Source: Globodera rostochiensis (lineage: Eukaryota; Nematoda; Chromadorea; Rhabditida; Heteroderidae). Taken from it: a stretch of 64,000 nt of DNA. Shown one piece after another: positions 46,301 through 57,000 of the stretch. The position numbers were made by a program, and so were the translations under genes. Where the stretch lies: positions 2,246,693-2,310,692 of the forward strand of contig JAEVLN010000006.1 in NCBI GenBank assembly GCA_018350325.1. Direction: 5' to 3'. The number at the start of each line of letters is the position of its first letter. Within the stretch, counting starts at the first letter, position 1. Under the pieces are notes generated by a model that worked only from the letters and a program-made list of their open reading frames with translations, was not told the DNA's origin and did not search any database.

Positions 46301-48088
46301 GAATTTGTTTGGGCAATAATTATTAACAACATTAAAAAAACTATAACAAGAAAATGCGTTATTTCTAAATTAGAAAGAATTATTTTTCAAACCAAAAGTG
46401 GCATTTAAAAAGCTTTTGTGTTTACCATGTAAAAAGTGCCGTCCGTTCGTGCCAATTGGCGTCCATATAGCAGCGATATGTCAGCGTGTGCGAATTGCCC
46501 AAGGAGACGAAATGGTAGTCGCAGTAAGTGATGCGCGGGATCAACGGCACCACGGGACGGCGCTGGGAGGCTTCGTGGAAGTCGCCGGAGGCGTCGTAGA
46601 AGGGCAACAGCGGGGCGCCTTGCCTGAGGGAAAAGAAAAAAACTTTTCAATAAAATAAAATTAAATCAAATTAATTAAAATTCAGAAAACATTATATGTA
46701 ATTTATTCAAATCTTTACTATTTAAATCATAGTTTATATCACCGTATATACTCTTGTAATCCCTCAACCTTCAATAATCCCTCACAACCTTCAATAATCC
46801 CTCACAACCTTCAATAATCCCCCAACCTCTAATAATCCCCCACTCCCTGAGTAGGTTAAAAAATAATCCCTCATGAGGGATTATTACAAGAGCATATACG
46901 GTATTTCTGTTGTGACCACCACCAACCAATCTCGCCGCTCCCACCACGCGCGGGCAATGTCGAGCCCCCACGTGCGGTAGCCGCCGCCGATCATCAACGG
47001 CAACACGAACAGCAGCAACAGCAGCGGGGCCACAACCAATGCACATTCAAATGCCAAAAAGGCGGAATATGCCCTGAAAAAAATGTGTTTTAAAAATGAA
47101 TAAATTATTTAAATTAATCAAATTTAATTTAATTTTTTTAATATGTCACATGCCGTGAAGAGTAGGAGCATCGAAAGTTGTCGACAATCACCGGCAGTCG
47201 GTCGGCCAGCTTCTCCTCGTCAAGCTCCGTTATGCCGTCATGTTCCACTGTTATGCTCTGTGACGCTGCGACAACATTGGCAAAATTAATGCCTGAAAAT
47301 TGAATTTTTTTTTTTTAATTTTTAAAAATATTTCAAACATTTATACCCACTACCCTACCTTGGTTTTCAAGCAGAAGTGTCCACATAAATCGCGTCAATA
47401 CATACATGACGAACACGATTGGTGCCCAGAACCAGAGAATCCACTAAAATTAGATATACAATTTATAGGTATAGGTAATATATTTATTTATAATAATTGT
47501 TAATTAAATAAACAAAATAAAATATTAAATTTAATTTGCACCAACCTCCGGGTTCTTGACCTCCCGCTGTTGTCGCCAGTTGTGGTCGTGTGAGAACGCC
47601 TCGTCCGGACCGACGTAATACCTTTTGCCCGTCCGGCAAAAGCTTTTCGCGTCGTCCTCGAGTTGTTTGACGCCAAAATCGTAAATCGACGCTCCATGGC
47701 ACGTGGATTCCTCCAGAGCAATTTTGGAACTAAAAATAAATTTGCAAAAAAATAATTAATTTGTTTAAATTCGTTTTTTATGCATTACCGTGTTACCTCT
47801 TTTAATTCCTCATGAGGGATTAATTTTCAACCTGTTCAGAGAGTGGGGGATTATTGGAGAGTGGGGGATTAAAAGAGGTAACACGGTAATTGACTGCTCT
47901 CACAGTTTGGTCGTCCACAAAATGCCGAACACGAGCAGTGTGAAGCCGGGCACCACCCACAAATTGCCCTTGTCCATGCGGTCGCCGATGCCATCTTTGA
48001 GCAACGGCCGGGCCAATGCGCGCAATTTTCTGGTCGTCCCGCGCCACAAATGGTCCAAATAGACGCCGCTGACCATTGGAAGTGCCAT
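43310..48088 (-). CDS. Innexin with long cytoplasmic tail, 11 exons, 724 residues
   Basis: Exons: 48088-47904, 47729-47546, 47443-47359, 47292-47154, 47073-46927, 46623-46426, 45870-45657, 45367-44962, 44726-44530, 43796-43553, 43485-43310; phase closes to a TGA. Innexins form invertebrate gap junctions. Order: TM1 (VPGFTLLVFGILW), first loop with Cys in STCHG and SFCRTG, TM2 (WILWFWAPIVFVMYVLTRFM), TM3 (ALVVAPLLLLLFVLPLMIGG), the RTWGLDIARAWWERRDW motif, second loop with IPRITYCDYHFVSLGNSHT and YRC, TM4 (LFLAMINLGNLIFWL). The usual YYQWV before TM2 is not conserved. Intron 4 appears to start with GC (CACG|GCATGT), since only that donor keeps the phase. The tail of about 340 residues is Ala/Ser/Gln/Glu-rich and far longer than typical. 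The first eight exons are certain; exons 9-11 rest on phase, splice sites and composition. Confidence 0.87.
43786..44510 (-). repeat. About 93-bp tandem repeat spanning the exon 10 acceptor of the innexin
   Basis: Eight copies. On the minus strand each contains GGCATTGG(T)TTTAG|ACCAAACAACCA, a copy of the real acceptor and exon start GACTTTAG|ACCAACCAACAA at 43796. Fillers are CAAATTTAATTATAAAAAC and TTTGTCCATTTTCTTC. Confidence 0.85.
44788..44938. mobile_element. 151-bp hAT-like element, TAGAG family
   Basis: TAGAGATCGGTCGAGACGAG to AAGTCCCGGTCTCTA, identical 8-bp flanks GTATGTAG (44780-44787, 44939-44946). Lies in innexin intron 8. Read without splicing, its terminal TAG would be the first in-frame stop after exon 8. 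Confidence 0.9.
45425..45570. repeat. Partial copy related to the interior of the 3118-3507 element
   Basis: Shares TTTTTTGAGAAT, TTTTTTCATAATAAATC, GACGAATTTTGAAGGG and GGCCGGATTT-like phrases with 3220-3500. No intact ends. In innexin intron 7. Confidence 0.55.
45868..46380 (-). repeat. About 78-bp tandem repeat spanning the exon 7 acceptor of the innexin
   Basis: On the minus strand exon 7 begins AAATTCAATTTTCAG|GATTATG. Five to six upstream copies repeat CAATTTTCAG|GATTA with small changes (near 45950, 46022, 46110, 46190 and 46285), each followed by GGGCTATA- and TTAATAACAT-type filler. Confidence 0.85.
46741..46902. mobile_element. CCGTAT palindromic element in innexin intron 5
   Basis: ACCGTATATACTCTTGTAAT and its mirror ATTACAAGAGCATATACGGT bracket repeated CCCTCACAACCTTCAATAAT words. 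The left flank reads CA instead of TA. Confidence 0.7.
47785..47890. mobile_element. CCGTGT palindromic element in innexin intron 1
   Basis: TTACCGTGTTACCTCTTTTA and TAAAAGAGGTAACACGGTAA are perfect 20-bp arms, flanked by TA. The interior is GAGTGGGGGATTA words. Confidence 0.75.
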
Positions 48089-48597
48089 CTTTTTTGATGG
48101 TTTTGTTTGGCGTAAAATTCAATTTATAGACAATATGCGCTGATAATTTAATCTGCTGAAGGTACAAAACAATTTACATATGAACAAAACCAATTTTTGG
48201 GACAAATTTAAGCGAAGAAATTTGAGGGGACACAAATGTTAAAATGCAAAAAAAGCGCAAACTGACGATATCGTTGAACTAATAACGCAAAATTAAATTT
48301 TTGCTAATTTGTATAAAACTTAAATATGTATAACAAACGGAACAATTAATTTTATAAAAAATAAAAAGTTGTTTGTATCGGAAATTTTAGAAATAATTGC
48401 ATGTTATGGTAAAAATGTCGGATTGAATTACACCCCCCCCCCCCCCCCCCCCAAAATCAAATTGATGTGGAACGAAATGGGACAAAATTTGGGGGAAGAA
48501 ATTGGCAATTTTATCATCTAACATTTTCTGAAATTAACTTTTTTTTTGGTTGGAAATGTCTTGGCGATGTCCACGGGGAAATGCCAAGTCTTGTACA

Positions 48598-48648
48598 TAC
48601 CGTATAATCTAAGAACCCCCGGGGGTTCTATTTTAGGTTATACGGTAA
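48598..48648. mobile_element. Minimal CCGTAT palindrome, 51 bp
   Basis: TACCGTATAATCTAAGAACC, then CCCGGGGG, then the mirror arm ending TTATACGGTA. It is almost all arm; the shortest member of the CCGTRT family. Confidence 0.75.
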
Positions 48649-49052
48649 ATTTGTGAATTTTTCTCAAAAGTCACCCAAAGTTGTGATCGCCAGGGTCAGG
48701 CGGGGGGGGGGGTGACTCCTTCGCCGGACGATTGGGTGGGATGGGTGGCATCAACAAGTCCAATCCTCCTTTTTGGTAAATATTTTTTTGACCATCACAC
48801 GCATTTCGCAATATGTTTGATTTTTTGTTTGTTTGCGCGTATGGGTCCACTCCAGCAGTAGCAAACAAAATTTTGGCAAAACGCCAACAGAGAAATGCAA
48901 AAAAAGTGAGATAGTGTTAGTGTCTATAAGAGGGCAGAGAAAAAGAGGAAGTCTAAAAAGAAGCGAGTCGGGTTTTTACCGCGGCAGACAGCATACAGTC
49001 AGACACTGTATGCCCGAACCATTGAAATTTATCGATTTTCGATGCCTTGTAC
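48649..49052. other. Intergenic stretch upstream of the transposon nest
   Basis: On the minus strand 48868-48671 is open and Pro-rich near its end (MPPIPPNRPAKESPPPPP), but no splice context or family supports a gene. Nothing else seen. Confidence 0.35.
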
Positions 49053-49113
49053 TAGAGTGCGGCAAAATCACTTTTTTGGATCCTGTAATAGGATTGGAGC
49101 TCAAAATAGTTTC

Positions 49114-49684
49114 TGACACTTCATATACCTACGCGACATTTCATATACTAACCCAAAATACGACATTTCATATACGCGACACTTCATACACGTCGAATAT
49201 CATATACGAAGCAAAAAATGATTATTTAATCTTAGAAAAGCCTGCCTGGTTACAAGTCGGCTTTCCTAACCCTATTACCATATTACCTCTTTTAATTACC
49301 CATTTGTAATTATTTTTCAACCCTCTCCTAGAGTGGGTAATAATTAGAGAGTGGGTATTTATTAGAAGGTGGGTAATTAAAAGAGGTAATACGGTAGGTC
49401 GGCTAGAGTTCAGTTTAAAGTTTAAACAGTACTCGTATTTTTATCAAAACAAAAAAATACTTTACATAATCGTGTTCAAATTGCTTGTATTTTTCGCCTG
49501 AATGAATTATTTCCAAGTTTTTCTTATTTACGTTCAACATTTTGTACATCTTACCACATGTCAGTTAAAACTAAAAGCATTTGAAGGGGTCCGGAGCGCG
49601 TATTTTGAAGTGTCGTATTTTGGGTTAGTATATGAAATGTCGTTTTTTGCTTAGTATATGAAATGTCGCGTATATGAACTGTCA
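49114..49684. mobile_element. TGACASTTCATATAC-ended repeat, copy A
   Basis: Ends TGACACTTCATATAC and, reversed, TGACAGTTCATATAC, with CGACATTTCATATAC words at both ends. Homologous to 51640-52435 through CAAGTCGGCTTTCCTAACCC, TTTTTATCAAAACAAAAAA, ACGTTCAACATTTTGT and AAAGCATTTG. It carries a CCGTRT palindrome absent from copy B. Confidence 0.65.
49270..49396. mobile_element. CCATAT/CCGTAT palindromic element inside copy A
   Basis: ATTACCATATTACCTCTTTT at the left and AAAAGAGGTAATACGGTA at the right. Copy B reads straight through (CCCTATTAGGCTGCTAG) where this one is inserted. Confidence 0.75.
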
Positions 49685-50021
49685 TCTGCCTTAATCCTGT
49701 AAAATTCAGGATCCTGCCAATCCTGTTGTGAAATTTACAGGATCCTGAACAGGATTACAGGATTGATTCAAAATTTTTCAATTTTGGTGGCAAATTGGGG
49801 TTGCTCCCCGACTCATCGGGGACGGGAAAGCCGGGGCTCGGGGAGGTCGGTGGGTTGGTCATCTCGGGGATCGGGGACGTCCAAATTCGGGGTCGGGAAT
49901 CGGGGTGAAAAAAATTTAAATAAAAAATTTTTTCATAAAAATTTCAGCAATGTCTCAGGCACGTATTTAGGATTTTGCTTGGGGGGGGGGGTATCAAAAA
50001 AAAAGTCGATTTTAGGGGATG

Positions 50022-50578
50022 TACCGTATTCACTCTTGTAATCCCTCACTCTCTAAGAATCCCCCACTCCCTAATAATCCCCCACCCTCTAATAATCCCC
50101 CACCTATTTACCTAACAGTTCGAATCCAATTTTACCACCTTTTCCACGGGGTAAAAGCATTTTTCTAATGGAATCTTTTCAAAAAAGTTGGATTTTAGGG
50201 GTGAATTTTTTGAAATTTGAAAAGTCAATCTTTAGGGGTGCATTTTTGGAGTTTATTACATATTTCTTAGAATTTTTATAGAAGAAAATTTTCTCCAAAA
50301 TCAATTTAGGGGTTGTGTTTTTGATGGAATTTGTTAAGAAAATTGGTCCAAAAACTACAATTTTGCAAAGCAAAAGGGTCGCCCCTATGGTTTTTTTCCC
50401 AAAAAATTTTCGCTAGCAGAAGTATGGAAATTGTGTGGAAAAAGTGAATATTTTCGTGATGGATGAACATATCGCCAAATAATTTGAAAAATAATCCCCC
50501 CCCCCCCCACTCTCTAACACCCCCCCCCCCCTTTCTGAGTTGAAAAATGATCCCCCGATTACAAGAGTGAATACGGTA
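50022..50578. mobile_element. CCGTAT palindromic element, 557 bp
   Basis: TACCGTATTCACTCTTGTAA at the left and TTACAAGAGTGAATACGGTA at the right, arms of about 20 bp flanked by TA. The interior has AATCCCCCAC words near both ends and older repeat sequence in the middle. Confidence 0.7.
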
Positions 50579-51226
50579 TTTTGGGTTTTATTGCATTTTT
50601 CCCAGAATTTTCGATCACTTCTGGGGGAGGGGGGGGGGGAGTCGGATAAATTTTTGAATTTTTAACTCAATTCGTTAAGAAAATTGGTCCACAAATTACG
50701 AATTTTGTGAATCAAAAGAGTCCCCCCTATGGTTTCTTTTCCTCAAATTTTCTCTTTGGGCCCCCCATTAAATACGTGCCTGCAATGTTTTCAGTGGGCA
50801 AGCAAATTTTCGATAAATTGACAGTAACCTTTTTTCAAATTTATTAAAAATAATGGAATAAAAAATTGCTCTGCTGGACAAAAAATGAAATGAAAGTTTT
50901 CTGAATTGTAAACCAAAAATATGTTTAAAATCAAAAAAAGTTTAAAGAATTTTTAGAAAATGTTTTTAGCACCTTAAATCAGGGGTGCCAACAAAAATTT
51001 TTCAAAAAAAAAAAGGGGACAGTAAAGGTCAAAAAAAAGATTTAGCTGCCATTTTGCGTGTAAAAAAAAGGGACAATTTACAAAATGATAAAAATGCCAT
51101 GAATTTTCATTTTTTCGCATGAATTTTCATTTTTTCGCATGAATTTTCATTTTTTCGCATGAATTGTGCGTTTTTTAACCATATTTCGCTTTACAGTCAA
51201 TTTTTCTCAACAAGTAGCTTCTCTCA

Positions 51227-51250
51227 CGGCGGTGCCGATAGGCGCCGCCG
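51227..51250. repeat. Dispersed GC-rich hairpin, copy 3
   Basis: Reverse orientation of copy 1, followed by AGAATTT. Confidence 0.8.
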
Positions 51251-51958
51251 AGAATTTGGCCATCCGTCTAAAGATTATTCATAATTTAAACCAAAATTCT
51301 TCAAAAAGCTCCAGAAATCTCAAATAAAGGACAAAAAAGGACGTGTATCCCAAATAAAGCACAAATCTTTAAAAAAAGGACATTTCAAATTTTACCGAGA
51401 CTTTTCTTGAGTCGAGACTCGAGACTTTTTTGAAATTTTTTTTTTGCAATTAACTGAAAATGTTTTATTTTAACTCCAAAAATTTTCAAATTATAAAAAT
51501 AGTGTTTAAAATTCAACCTAAATTTTGTTCAGTGATTATAAAATCCAACCAATTTGCGGCAAATTTGAATTTTCCATTTTTATTTCTGGAACGCTTTTTG
51601 TCCGATGATACAGTCCATCGGAACCGCCGGGGAAAAGAATTTTTCAAAAAAACTCAATTTAGGAGTGCATTTGATTTTTACAAAATTTCATCCACTAAGC
51701 AAAAATATGGTATTTAATATAAGAAAAAGCCCGTCCGGTTTCAAGTCGGGTTTCCTAACCCTATTAGGCTGCTAGGGTTCAGTTTACAAACAGTAATCAT
51801 ATTTTTATCAAAACAAAAAATATTTATTCTTGTTCAAAATGGCGCGTATTTTTCGTCTGAATACATTTTTTGCAAATTTTTTTGTTGACGTTCAATGTTT
51901 TGTGCATCTCGCTATTGTGAGTTAAAAGTGAAAGCATTTGGGGGTTCAGTATGAAGTG

Positions 51959-52390
51959 TAGGGAGGCCAACTCAACTGCGGTAAAATATGGCAACCGGCT
52001 CCAAAAATATGGCATTTTTATGGCATCGAGGGGTCAAAAATATGGCATTTTTATGGCAGTTTTCTTAAGGAATTTTCAAAAAAGCATTTGTTTTTTTGAG
52101 AATTTTGCTTCAGTTCTGGGGGGAAGGGTTCGGCGGTGCCGATAGGCGCCGCCGAGAAAAATTTGAATTTTTTACTCAATTTGTTAACAGATTTTCAACC
52201 AAAAACTTCAAATTGTAAGAATCAAAGAGCACTTTTTCGGGAATTCTCATTTTCCCCGTAAAAAATGAGAATTTTTACCAAAGTCAAAAATATGGCAAAA
52301 TTATGGCAAGGGTGAAAATATGGCAAACAATAAGGCAAATTCCCAAAATTATGGCATTTGCCTTAAAAATAAGGCAATTTGGCCTCCCTG
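51959..52390. mobile_element. 432-bp hAT-like element with TAGGGAGGCCAA ends
   Basis: TAGGGAGGCCAA / TTGGCCTCCCTG ends and identical 8-bp flanks ATGAAGTG (51951-51958, 52391-52398). The interior repeats AATATGGCATTTTTATGGCA words at both ends and holds a GC-rich hairpin. In copy A of the host repeat the site is empty (TTTTGAAGTGTCG, one copy of the flank). Confidence 0.9.
52131..52154. repeat. Dispersed GC-rich hairpin, copy 4
   Basis: Same as copy 3, followed by AGAAAAATTTG; it lies inside the 432-bp hAT element. Confidence 0.8.
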
Positions 52391-53144
52391 ATGAAGTGTC
52401 GTTTTTTTGCTTAATGTATGAAATGTCATCCTGCCGATTCGCAACCAAAATTTTAAAAATACGGCATTTGCGTCGGGGAAAAAAATGAAATTTTAGTGAA
52501 TTCAATTAGGAAAATGTACCTAAAATTTGCAAAAAAGCATTTTATTTCGTTTTATGAGAGATTATTTTTGTTTTCCGACTAAGAATCAGGAAAAAGAGTA
52601 ATTGTAAAATTAAAGAATAAAATGGATTTTTACTAGGGGAGTAGAACTCGGATATCTAAGATACGACACAGAATTTAACCACTGAGCCATATGCCCAATG
52701 ATTTATTGCTGTGCAAAAGATATTTAAGGATTTCTAAATGATTTGTCATTTTATGTTTTTCAAATCTTGTAAACTTAGAATTCTAAAACAAATTCTCTCC
52801 AAAAATGCCAGGGTTGTAAAAAAGTCTCGATTTTCGAGACCAAGTACCCGAGACTCGAAACCGATACCCAAAAAACCCGAGACTTTTCTCGAGTCGAGAC
52901 TCGAGACCGAGGCTTTCGTGCATCACTATTAATTACAGGATCCTGCCCATAAATTCGAATTTCCGGATCCTGTAACAGGATGAACTCAAAATTTTTTACA
53001 GGACCGGATCCTCAGGATTAATCCTGTAAAATTCAGGATCCTGCTAATCCTGAAATTGCTCAAAAATACAGGATTCCGGTCAGGATCCTGCAAAATCCTG
53101 CTCAGGATCCGGTCCTGCACCGCACTCTACTTGTAAAGGCCTCC

Positions 53145-53203
53145 GGACAATCCGTCAGAGGACAATACGTCCTGAGGACAATACGTCCTCTGACGGATTG
53201 TCC
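53145..53203. repeat. 59-bp palindrome with internal direct repeat
   Basis: The outer 19 bp, GGACAATCCGTCAGAGGAC, are a perfect inverted repeat. The centre is a direct pair of GAGGACAATACGTCCT. It lies immediately outside the composite nest. Confidence 0.8.
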
Positions 53204-53619
53204 TACATAGCTTCTTTGTAACACAGGCTAACGCTTAGGTACATATTTTGCAGACATGCTTCTGGTGCTTCCTTCTTACCCTTATCAAAACATTTGATTG
53301 AGTTTGGAGAATTTTGGAAAAAATAGATTTTATGAATTATAACTTTTTACATATACCTATGTAACTCATGTAAATTTCTTGTTTAAAAAAAGTGTATAAA
53401 TGTACCGCCGGATGTACTGTAGGTAACGGAAGTTACTAATCACTTCCAATCAAAAATCCTATTCTTAGGGGTGTATTTTTTCCCCGGTTAGTCCCGGTCC
53501 GACCGGGACGGGATCCGGGACTCCGATTTTTCAGACAGAAAGGGATCGGGATTTCGCTTTTACAAAAACCGGGACCGGCATCGGGACCGGGATTCCAAAA
53601 ACCGGGAATTTCCACGACC

Positions 53620-53695
53620 GGTCCCGCTCGGGGCCCGGTCCCGCTCGGGGCCCGGTCCCGCTCGGGGCCCGGTCCCGCTCGGGGCCCGGTCCCGA
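53620..53695. repeat. 17-bp GC-rich tandem repeat, four copies
   Basis: Unit GGTCCCGCTCGGGGCCC, within a longer patch of CCGGGACC words (53480-53700). Confidence 0.8.
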
Positions 53696-53999
53696 CCCAC
53701 TCTAATTTAATGGCATCATCAAAACCTTAAAATTATCCACTAAAGGCTGTTTTTTATTGAATTGTTAAAATTCGATGCCACGACTTGGACCGTATGTTGG
53801 CTGCATCAAAAATCAAATAAGACCACTCGAGACTCTCGAATATTTTACGGATGTTGAAGTTGGTATGAAAAATTGAACAAATAAAGCTTAAAATTGTACT
53901 TTACCCTAAAATTTAACCATTCCAAATAAAATTGTTGCTGTTCAAACATAAATTGGAAATTAAAAAGGCAATTTAAGTCATGAGCGCATGGTTCACAAA

Positions 54000-54007
54000 T
54001 ATAAAAA
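54000..54007 (+). promoter_or_regulatory. TATA box of the mucin-lectin gene
   Basis: TATAAAAA lies 56 bp before the ATG at 54063, which would give a 5' leader of about 30 nt if transcription starts about 25-30 bp downstream. This is a normal spacing for a strong, short-leader promoter (inference). Confidence 0.5.
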
Positions 54008-54062
54008 CCCTAGTAAAACAATGCAGTTCACATAATTGTTCAATAAAACTAATCAACGGAGG

Positions 54063-57000
54063 ATGATGTCCCAAATAATATTCACAATTCTAATAATTTT
54101 ACAAATTTATGAAGCAAATTCTATACCGGTGAGATACATACTTGATTTGATTCTATTAACGATTCAATTTTTAAGTTCTTCTCTTCGCTGAGTCCATATT
54201 CATTTTTTGGTGAAAGTGATTCAGTGCAAAGTGTTCAAGAGATTTATGGACATGAAGAACAAAGTCGAAAGAAAAGGGCTACTGCTTTAACGGTAGTAAC
54301 AGAAGCAGAATCGATCACATTAACAATAACGGGACAAAATATAACTGTAACGCTAGAAACATTGGCAGATGGCACGATCGTTCTTACAATAACCGGTAAT
54401 TCGACAGTTTGAAACAAGTAGTAATTGGTCTTAATAATAGACATTATAAGATAGTAATATTTTTAAGGTACATCTCCGGCAATTGAACAATCCGAAGCAT
54501 CATCACCGGCACCTCAACAGTCCTTAACATCCGAAGCATCATCACCGGCAACTGAACAGTCCTCAACAAATGAAGCATCATCTTCGGCAACTGATCAGTC
54601 CTCAACAAACAAAGCATCATCACCGGCAACTGATCAGTCCTCAACAAACGAAGCATCATCATCAGCCACTGAAGAGTCCTCAACATTCGAAGCATCATCA
54701 CCGGCAACTGATCAGTCCTCAACATTCGAAGCATCATCATCAGCCACTGAAGAGTCCTCAACATCCGAAGCATCATCACCGACAACTGATCAGTCCTCAA
54801 CATTCGAAGCATCATCACCGGCAACTGATCAGTCCTCAACATTCGAAGCATCATCACCGGCAACTGATCAGTCCTCAACATCCGAAGCATCATCTCCGGC
54901 AACTGATCAGTCCTCAACATCCGAAGCATCATCACCGGCAACTGATCAGTCCTCAACATCCGAAGCATCATCTCCGGCAACTGATCAGTCCTCAACATCC
55001 GAAGCATCATCACCGGCAACTGAACAGTCCTCAACATCCGGTGCATCATCACCGGCAACTGATCAGTCCTCAACATCCGAAGCATCATCTCCGGCAACTG
55101 ATCAGTCCTCAACATCCGGTGCATCATCACCGGCAACTGAACAGTCCTCAACAAACGAAGCATCATCTCCGGCAACTGATCAGTCCTCAACATCCGGTGC
55201 ATCATCACCGGCAACTGAACAGTCCTCAACATCCGAAGCATCATCACCGGCAACTGAACAGTCCTCAACAAACGAAGCATCATCTCCGGCAACTGATCAG
55301 TCCTCAACAAACGAAGCATCATCACCGGCAACTGAACAGTCCTCAACAAACGAAGCATCATCTCCGGCAACTGATCAGTCCTCAACATTCGAAGCATCAT
55401 CACCGGCAACTGAACAGTCCTCAACATCCGAAGCATCATCTCCGGCAGCTGATCAGTCCTCAACATCCGAAGCATCATCTCCGGCAACTGATCAGTCCTC
55501 AACATCCGAAGCATCATCACCGGCAACTGAACAGTCCTCAACATCCGGTGCATCATCACCGGCAACTGATCAGTCCTCAACATCCGAAGCGTCATCTCCG
55601 GCAACTGATCAGTCCTCAACATCCGAAGCATCATCACCGGCAACTGATCAGTCCTCAACATCCGGTGCATCATCACCGGCAACTGATCAGTCCTCAACAT
55701 TCGAAGCATCATCACCGGCAACTGATCAGTCCTCAACATCCGAAGCATCATCACCGGCAACTGAACAGTCCTCAACATCCGGTGCATCATCACCGGCAAC
55801 TGATCAGTCCTCAACATCCGAAGCATCATCTCCGGCAACTGATCAGTCCTCAACATCCGAAGCATCATCACCGGCAACTGATCAGTCCTCAACATCCGGT
55901 GCATCATCACCGGCAACTGAACAGTCCTCAACAAACGAAGCATCATCTCCGGCAACTGATCAGTCCTCAACATCCGGTGCATCATCACCGGCAACTGAAC
56001 AGTCCTCAACATCCGAAGCATCATCACCGGCAACTGAACAGTCCTCAACAAACGAAGCATCATCTCCGGCAACTGATCAGTCCTCAACAAACGAAGCATC
56101 ATCTCCGGCAACTGATCAGTCCTCAACATTCGAAGCATCATCACCGGCAACTGATCAGTCCTCAACAAACGAAGCATCATCACCGGCAACTGAACAGTCC
56201 TCAACATCCGAAGCATCATCTCCGGCAACTGATCAGTCCTCAACATCCGAAGCATCATCACCGGCAACTGATCAGTCCTCAACATCCGAAGCATCATCTC
56301 CGGCAACTGATCAGTCCTCAACATCCGAAGCATCATCACCGGCAACTGATCAGTCCTCAACATCCGAAGCATCATCTCCGGCAACTGATCAGTCCTCAAC
56401 ATCCGAAGCATCATCACCGGCAACTGAACAGTCCTCAACATCCGGTGCATCATCACCGGCAACTGATCAGTCCTCAACATCCGAAGCATCATCTCCGGCA
56501 ACTGATCAGTCCTCAACATCCGAAGCATCATCACCGGCAACTGATCAGTCCTCAACATCCGGTGCATCATCACCGGCAACTGAACAGTCCTCAACAAACG
56601 AAGCATCATCTCCGGCAACTGATCAGTCCTCAACATCCGGTGCATCATCACCGGCAACTGAACAGTCCTCAACATCCGAAGCATCATCACCGGCAACTGA
56701 ACAGTCCTCAACAAACGAAGCATCATCTCCGGCAACTGATCAGTCCTCAACAAACGAAGCATCATCTCCGGCAACTGATCAGTCCTCAACATTCGAAGCA
56801 TCATCACCGGCAACTGATCAGTCCTCAACAAACGAAGCATCATCACCGGCAACTGAACAGTCCTCAACATCCGAAGCATCATCTCCGGCAGCTGATCAGT
56901 CCTCAACATCCGAAGCATCATCACCGGCAACTGATCAGTCCTCAACATCCGAAGCGTCATCACCGGCAACTGATCAGTCCTCAACATCCGAAGCATCATC

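Larger units (their letters stand above)
49053..53129. mobile_element. Composite transposon nest bounded by TAGAGTGCGGCA-like ends
   Basis: Left end TAGAGTGCGGCA, right end CACCGCACTCTA, both followed inward by TCCTGTAA / AGGATCCTG words. CTTGTA lies beside both ends, but offset by one base, so the target duplication is imperfect. Inside are two copies of a CGACATTTCATATAC-ended repeat (49114-49684 and about 51640-52435), two CCGTRT palindromes, one TAGGGAGGCCAA element, G/C runs and dispersed GGAATTTGTTAAGAAAATTG phrases. No gene. Confidence 0.5.

Noticed and set aside
48671..48868. Pro-rich small protein on the minus strand
   Set aside because: Partly driven by a poly-G run; no splice context, start or family support.
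52640..52700. A tRNA gene on the minus strand
   Set aside because: TGGCTCAGTGGTTAA matches an A box, but the T-arm (GAGTTCTACTCC) and other stems are poor; more likely a SINE or tRNA relic.
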